DNA of 64,000 bases from Merdiplasma sp964643295 (GTDB lineage: Bacteria; Bacillota; Clostridia; Lachnospirales; Lachnospiraceae). This document shows, piece by piece, positions 60,992 through 64,000 of this stretch. A program made the translations under genes and the position numbers. The number at the start of each line of letters is the position of its first letter. Positions within the stretch are counted from its first letter, which is position 1. Below the pieces are notes generated by a model. That model saw only the letters and a program-made list of their open reading frames with translations. It did no database searches and had not been told where the DNA came from. The stretch lies in NCBI GenBank assembly GCA_964643295.1, contig CAZXSN010000007.1, positions 1-64,000 of the forward strand, given 5' to 3'.

Positions 60992-61959
60992 TGGTGTTTC
61001 GTCACCGCCAGCGGAACCCCCTCGCAGCGCACACAGCGAACCGTCCCGCAGCCCACCCGCGTCATGGGAATATCCTGGCGGCATTCCTCTCCATACCAGG
61101 GACAGCGGGGACCAAACGGACAGCCTTCGGGGAGCTTGCTTCCCAATGGCTGTACTCCGGGAAGCGGCTCGAAACCATTTTGCGGCAAAGCCCGCCACAG
61201 CGCCTTCGTATAGGGGTGGCGCAGAGTATCCTCCGAAGCAAAGTCCGAAACCGGAGCCTCCTCAACCGTCATGCCCGCGTAAAAGACCGCGATCCGGTCC
61301 GCTACGGAAAGTGCCAGTTCCATGTCATGGGTGATCAGCAGTACACCGTTTCCCTCATCCGCAAACTGCCGCAGATCCTGCATCGAGGTTTTTGCCAGTT
61401 CCGGATCCATGCCCGGCGTCGGCTCATCGGCGATGATCAGCTCCGGTTCACCCATTAGTGCACACATCAGTAAAACCCGTCTTGCCATCCCCCCGGAGCA
61501 CTCGAAAGGGTACAGAGAATCCGTCTCCTTTCCCATCCCGTAACGCGCAAACAGATTTCTCTGCTTTTTTCGAAGCTCTCTGTCCCGTCTGCTGCCGCTC
61601 ACCTGCTCTCCCACACGCATCAGAGGATCCAAAAAGGTCGTGCTCTGTGGCACAAACGCGATACGGTTTCCGCGAAGTTCCCGGATTCGTTCTTTCGTCA
61701 AAAGTTCACCGTCATAATAGATCTGACCGCTGCACCTGGCATTGTAGGGCAGCAGATCCAGGATCGCATGCGCCAACAGACTCTTTCCGGATCCGCTCGA
61801 GCCGACCACGGCTACGATCTCTCCCTCGTGAACGGCAGCCGAAAGCCTCGAAATCGCCGGAAGTTCAATCTGACGGCTGCTGCGGTTCGATTTATACTGC
61901 AAAAAAGAAACCGACAGCTCATCAATCTCCAGGATATGCCGCTTGTTCGTACAGCTCAT
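60985..61959 (-). CDS. Peptide/nickel-type ABC transporter ATP-binding protein (DppD-like)
   Basis: A 324-residue ATPase with Walker A AVVGSSGSGKSLLAH near residues 50-64, Q-loop AFVPQSTTFLDPLMRVG, signature ECSGGMARRVLLMCAL, Walker B LIIADEPTPGMDP and LLITHDMELALSVADRI. The C-terminal OPT extension is present, with a cysteine-rich stretch (CPFGPRCPWYGEECRQD ... CGTVRCVRC) typical of DppD-like proteins. The ATG at 61959 follows GAGGAGGAG by nine bases. Its TGA stop (60985-60987) lies within the right end of the repeated element, so the insertion may have trimmed or altered the last codons. Confidence 0.9.
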   Translation of the reverse strand: MSCTNKRHILEIDELSVSFLQYKSNRSSRQIELPAISRLSAAVHEGEIVAVVGSSGSGKSLLAHAILDLLPYNARCSGQIYYDGELLTKERIRELRGNRIAFVPQSTTFLDPLMRVGEQVSGSRRDRELRKKQRNLFARYGMGKETDSLYPFECSGGMARRVLLMCALMGEPELIIADEPTPGMDPELAKTSMQDLRQFADEGNGVLLITHDMELALSVADRIAVFYAGMTVEEAPVSDFASEDTLRHPYTKALWRALPQNGFEPLPGVQPLGSKLPEGCPFGPRCPWYGEECRQDIPMTRVGCGTVRCVRCEGVPLAVTKHHK

Positions 61960-62040
61960 ACAGGCTCTCTCCTCCTCAAGCACTCCGCCTTTATCATTCG
62001 GCCAAAGCGTATCTCCTTCGCCTTTTCTCAGGATTTTCTG

Positions 62041-62997
62041 CTATTCATGCACACTGTTCGGATCCAGGAGCCGCCGCAGGCAGGAGCCTCCCAGGTTAAA
62101 AAGCACCACAGTCAGTACCAGCATCAGACCGGGAAAGATCGCAAGCCACCACTTCCCCATAATCAGGTAACGCATGCTTTCTGAGAGGATCACCCCGATC
62201 GCCGGCTGTTCCGTAGAAAGGCCAAATCCCAGGAACGTGATGCTCGATTCATGCAGAATCGCGTGGGGAAACAACAGAACCAGCCCCACAAGAAACTGCG
62301 GCAGCAGATGCGGGAGCATGTGTTTGACCGCAATCCTGCCTCTGCTAAGCCCAAGGCGTCTGGAGATCTGGATGTATTCACTCTCTTTAAGCTGTAGCAC
62401 TTCCCCGCGAATCAGACGGGCCAGAGAAGTCCAGTGCGTAAACGCCACTCCCAGGACTACCCCCTTCAGGCCTTTGCCGCAGGCGTAGGCGATTAAGATC
62501 AATAGCAGGATATGAGGGATGCCCATCACCAGATCGATGAGAAAACTGATCAGGCTGTCGGCCCATTTTCCAAGCGTGGCGGCACAGATTCCCAGGACTA
62601 AGGCCATCACAGCACTGACACCAGCCGCTCCCACGCCGATTAAGATACTCATCGAAAGTCCCGTTAAGGTGCGGTAAAACATATTTCTGCCAAGCCAGTC
62701 CGTGCCAAACGGATAAGCAAGACTTGGGGGCAGATTTTTGCGGGAAAAATCAGTCACCATCGCCTCGTCATGGCAGACATACCCGGCAGCAGCTACCGTC
62801 ACAAGGAAAAGCAGGGAAAAGAAAAGCAGCGCGATCGCTCTGCGGCGCTGATTCCAGTAAATCATCTTTTCACCAGCCGCAGGATCTTCCTTCCGGCCGA
62901 ATTCGGGATTTTTAAAACGCTGGATCCCCTTTCCCGTACTTTGTGTATCGATACCTTCGTTTGTCTCCTGATCTTTCGCTGTCCGTCCCGCAGTCAT
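62041..62997 (-). CDS. Peptide/nickel-type ABC transporter permease (DppC-like)
   Basis: A 318-residue permease with an unusual charged cytoplasmic head of about 45 residues before the first helix (AIALLFFSLLFLVTVAAAGY). PFGTDWLGRNMFYRTLTGLSMSILIG is the DppC/OppC hallmark; the coupling motif reads ARLIRGEVLQLKESEYIQISRRLGL and FLGFGLSTEQPAIGVILSES follows. Its ATG overlaps the stop of the upstream permease gene by four bases (ATGA), so translation is coupled. It precedes the D-type ATPase by 81 bp. Confidence 0.9.
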   Translation of the reverse strand: MTAGRTAKDQETNEGIDTQSTGKGIQRFKNPEFGRKEDPAAGEKMIYWNQRRRAIALLFFSLLFLVTVAAAGYVCHDEAMVTDFSRKNLPPSLAYPFGTDWLGRNMFYRTLTGLSMSILIGVGAAGVSAVMALVLGICAATLGKWADSLISFLIDLVMGIPHILLLILIAYACGKGLKGVVLGVAFTHWTSLARLIRGEVLQLKESEYIQISRRLGLSRGRIAVKHMLPHLLPQFLVGLVLLFPHAILHESSITFLGFGLSTEQPAIGVILSESMRYLIMGKWWLAIFPGLMLVLTVVLFNLGGSCLRRLLDPNSVHE

Positions 62998-63983
62998 ACG
63001 ACCTGCCCTCCTCTCATACGGGGATCGACGATCCCATAAAGAAGATCCGACAGGAAGTTGCCAAAAAATACGAAAGCAGCAGTAATCAGCGTGATCCCCA
63101 TCAGCAGCGGCACATCACTGCCGGTTCCTGCTGCCACCGCCGCCTGTCCAAGCCCCGGATAGGAAAACACCTGCTCCACAAGCACGGAACCTCCGATAAT
63201 CTCACTGATGGAGGCAAACTGAAGCGTCATGGCGGGAAGCAGCACGTTGCGCAGAGCGTGACGAAGCACAATGCTTGTCGTACGCTCTCCCCTTGCCCGG
63301 GCGAACAGCACATAATCGCTCTCCATGATGGTAATCATCTTTTCTCTGGTATGCAAAGCGATGTTGGAAACACCGGTTATGCTTAAGGTGATTGCAGGAA
63401 GCAAAGCATGGCGCACCCGGTCTATAAATGTCACCCCTGCCGCCTCCATACCGATCGGCACACTTAACCCGATCGGCAGCACTTTCAGCCACACGCCGAA
63501 TACGATCAGCAGCAGGAGCGCCAGCCAGAAGGTCGGCGTTCCCGCAATCAACAGACAGTACCCCCGGATCACCTTATCAGCAAGTCTGCCCTGAAAGGCA
63601 CCTGAGAGCACACCCAGGACAAAACCTAAGAGACCGGAAATCAGCCAGGAAATGCCCATCAAAAGCAGGGAGTTGGCAAGTTTTCCCGCGATCACTTTTG
63701 TCACCGGCTGCCGATAGAGCAGCGAAGAGCCAAAGTCTCCCCGGATTGCATCTTTCGCCCAGTTAAAGTACCGCTGCACGGGAGGCACATCCACCCCCCA
63801 GTACGAGCGCAGCTTTTCTTTCTGTTCCTCGCTCATGGAGCCTAAGGCTGCCTGCCCCACGTTGGCCTGCAGAGGATCAATCGGCGAGGCAGATACCAGG
63901 GCAAAGGTCACGATGCTGACCGCAATCAGCAAAAGGACCATGCGAATCAGTTCTTTCCCGGCAAAAGCAAGAGTCCGTCTCAT
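62994..63983 (-). CDS. Peptide/nickel-type ABC transporter permease (DppB-like)
   Basis: A 329-residue permease with six helices. PIDPLQANVGQAALGSMSEEQKEKLRSYWG and DVPPVQRYFNWAKDAIRGDFGSSLLYRQPV (in pieces) are the signature loop of OppB/DppB proteins, and ARARGERTTSIVLRHALRNVLLPAM matches the coupling region. It is the first gene of the second operon inside the window; only 17 bases remain before the right edge, so a binding-protein gene upstream cannot be seen. The specificity of the system therefore remains open. Confidence 0.9.
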   Translation of the reverse strand: MRRTLAFAGKELIRMVLLLIAVSIVTFALVSASPIDPLQANVGQAALGSMSEEQKEKLRSYWGVDVPPVQRYFNWAKDAIRGDFGSSLLYRQPVTKVIAGKLANSLLLMGISWLISGLLGFVLGVLSGAFQGRLADKVIRGYCLLIAGTPTFWLALLLLIVFGVWLKVLPIGLSVPIGMEAAGVTFIDRVRHALLPAITLSITGVSNIALHTREKMITIMESDYVLFARARGERTTSIVLRHALRNVLLPAMTLQFASISEIIGGSVLVEQVFSYPGLGQAAVAAGTGSDVPLLMGITLITAAFVFFGNFLSDLLYGIVDPRMRGGQVV

Positions 63984-64000
63984 TCCGTCAAGTTACTCCC

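Overview
The window reads as a chromosomal stretch of a Gram-positive Clostridia bacterium, most likely a member of the Lachnospiraceae. This rests on strong AGGAGG-type ribosome binding sites, TTGACA/TATAAT promoters, two T-box leaders, a DUF4358 lipoprotein, divergent InlB-like surface repeats, a clostridial-type ParE/ParC pair and mid-range G+C. It is mostly housekeeping DNA with several accessory-looking pockets. I saw no rRNA, tRNA or CRISPR array, and no intact transposase.

Layout. 1-5321 (minus): parC (cut by the window edge), parE, a left-handed beta-helix transferase and topB. 6229-7592 (plus): pyrBI. 7716-11554: a membrane acyltransferase (minus) and a secreted beta-helix protein (plus). 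11617-13106 (minus): folA and thyA. 13170-17768: a divergent surface-acylation module, with DHHW and MBOAT proteins on minus and an SGNH hydrolase and DUF4358 lipoprotein on plus. 17787-23087 (plus): a MerR-methyltransferase fusion followed by the dTDP-L-rhamnose operon rmlABDC. 23879-30401: rarA, glmS and an AlaX-type editing protein (minus), then a PHP phosphoesterase and a HAD phosphatase (plus). 30654-37409 (minus): a 958-residue surface protein, a decayed Rpn-like protein, queA and a histidine phosphatase. 37713-42995 (minus): pheST behind a T-box, a YihY/BrkB membrane protein and a probable 6S RNA. 43400-52711: citrate synthase, a small membrane protein, thrC, a SleB-like cell-wall hydrolase, leuA behind a T-box, and a lactonase-family protein. 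53227-63983 (minus): two oligopeptide-type ABC transporters, oppABCDF and a second BCDF-like operon running off the right edge.

The most unusual signal is a pair of about 245-bp elements at 23338-23582 and 60746-60991. Their core is nearly identical and their ends are imperfect inverted repeats. One internal hairpin differs completely in sequence between copies yet keeps its pairing, which is what selection on an RNA structure would leave. One copy lies between the two ATPase genes of the second transporter and supplies the stop codon of the upstream one. Other points worth following are a perfect 21-bp palindrome inside a 19-bp promoter spacer upstream of rmlA, next to the MerR fusion gene, and a likely 6S RNA whose terminator immediately precedes yihY.
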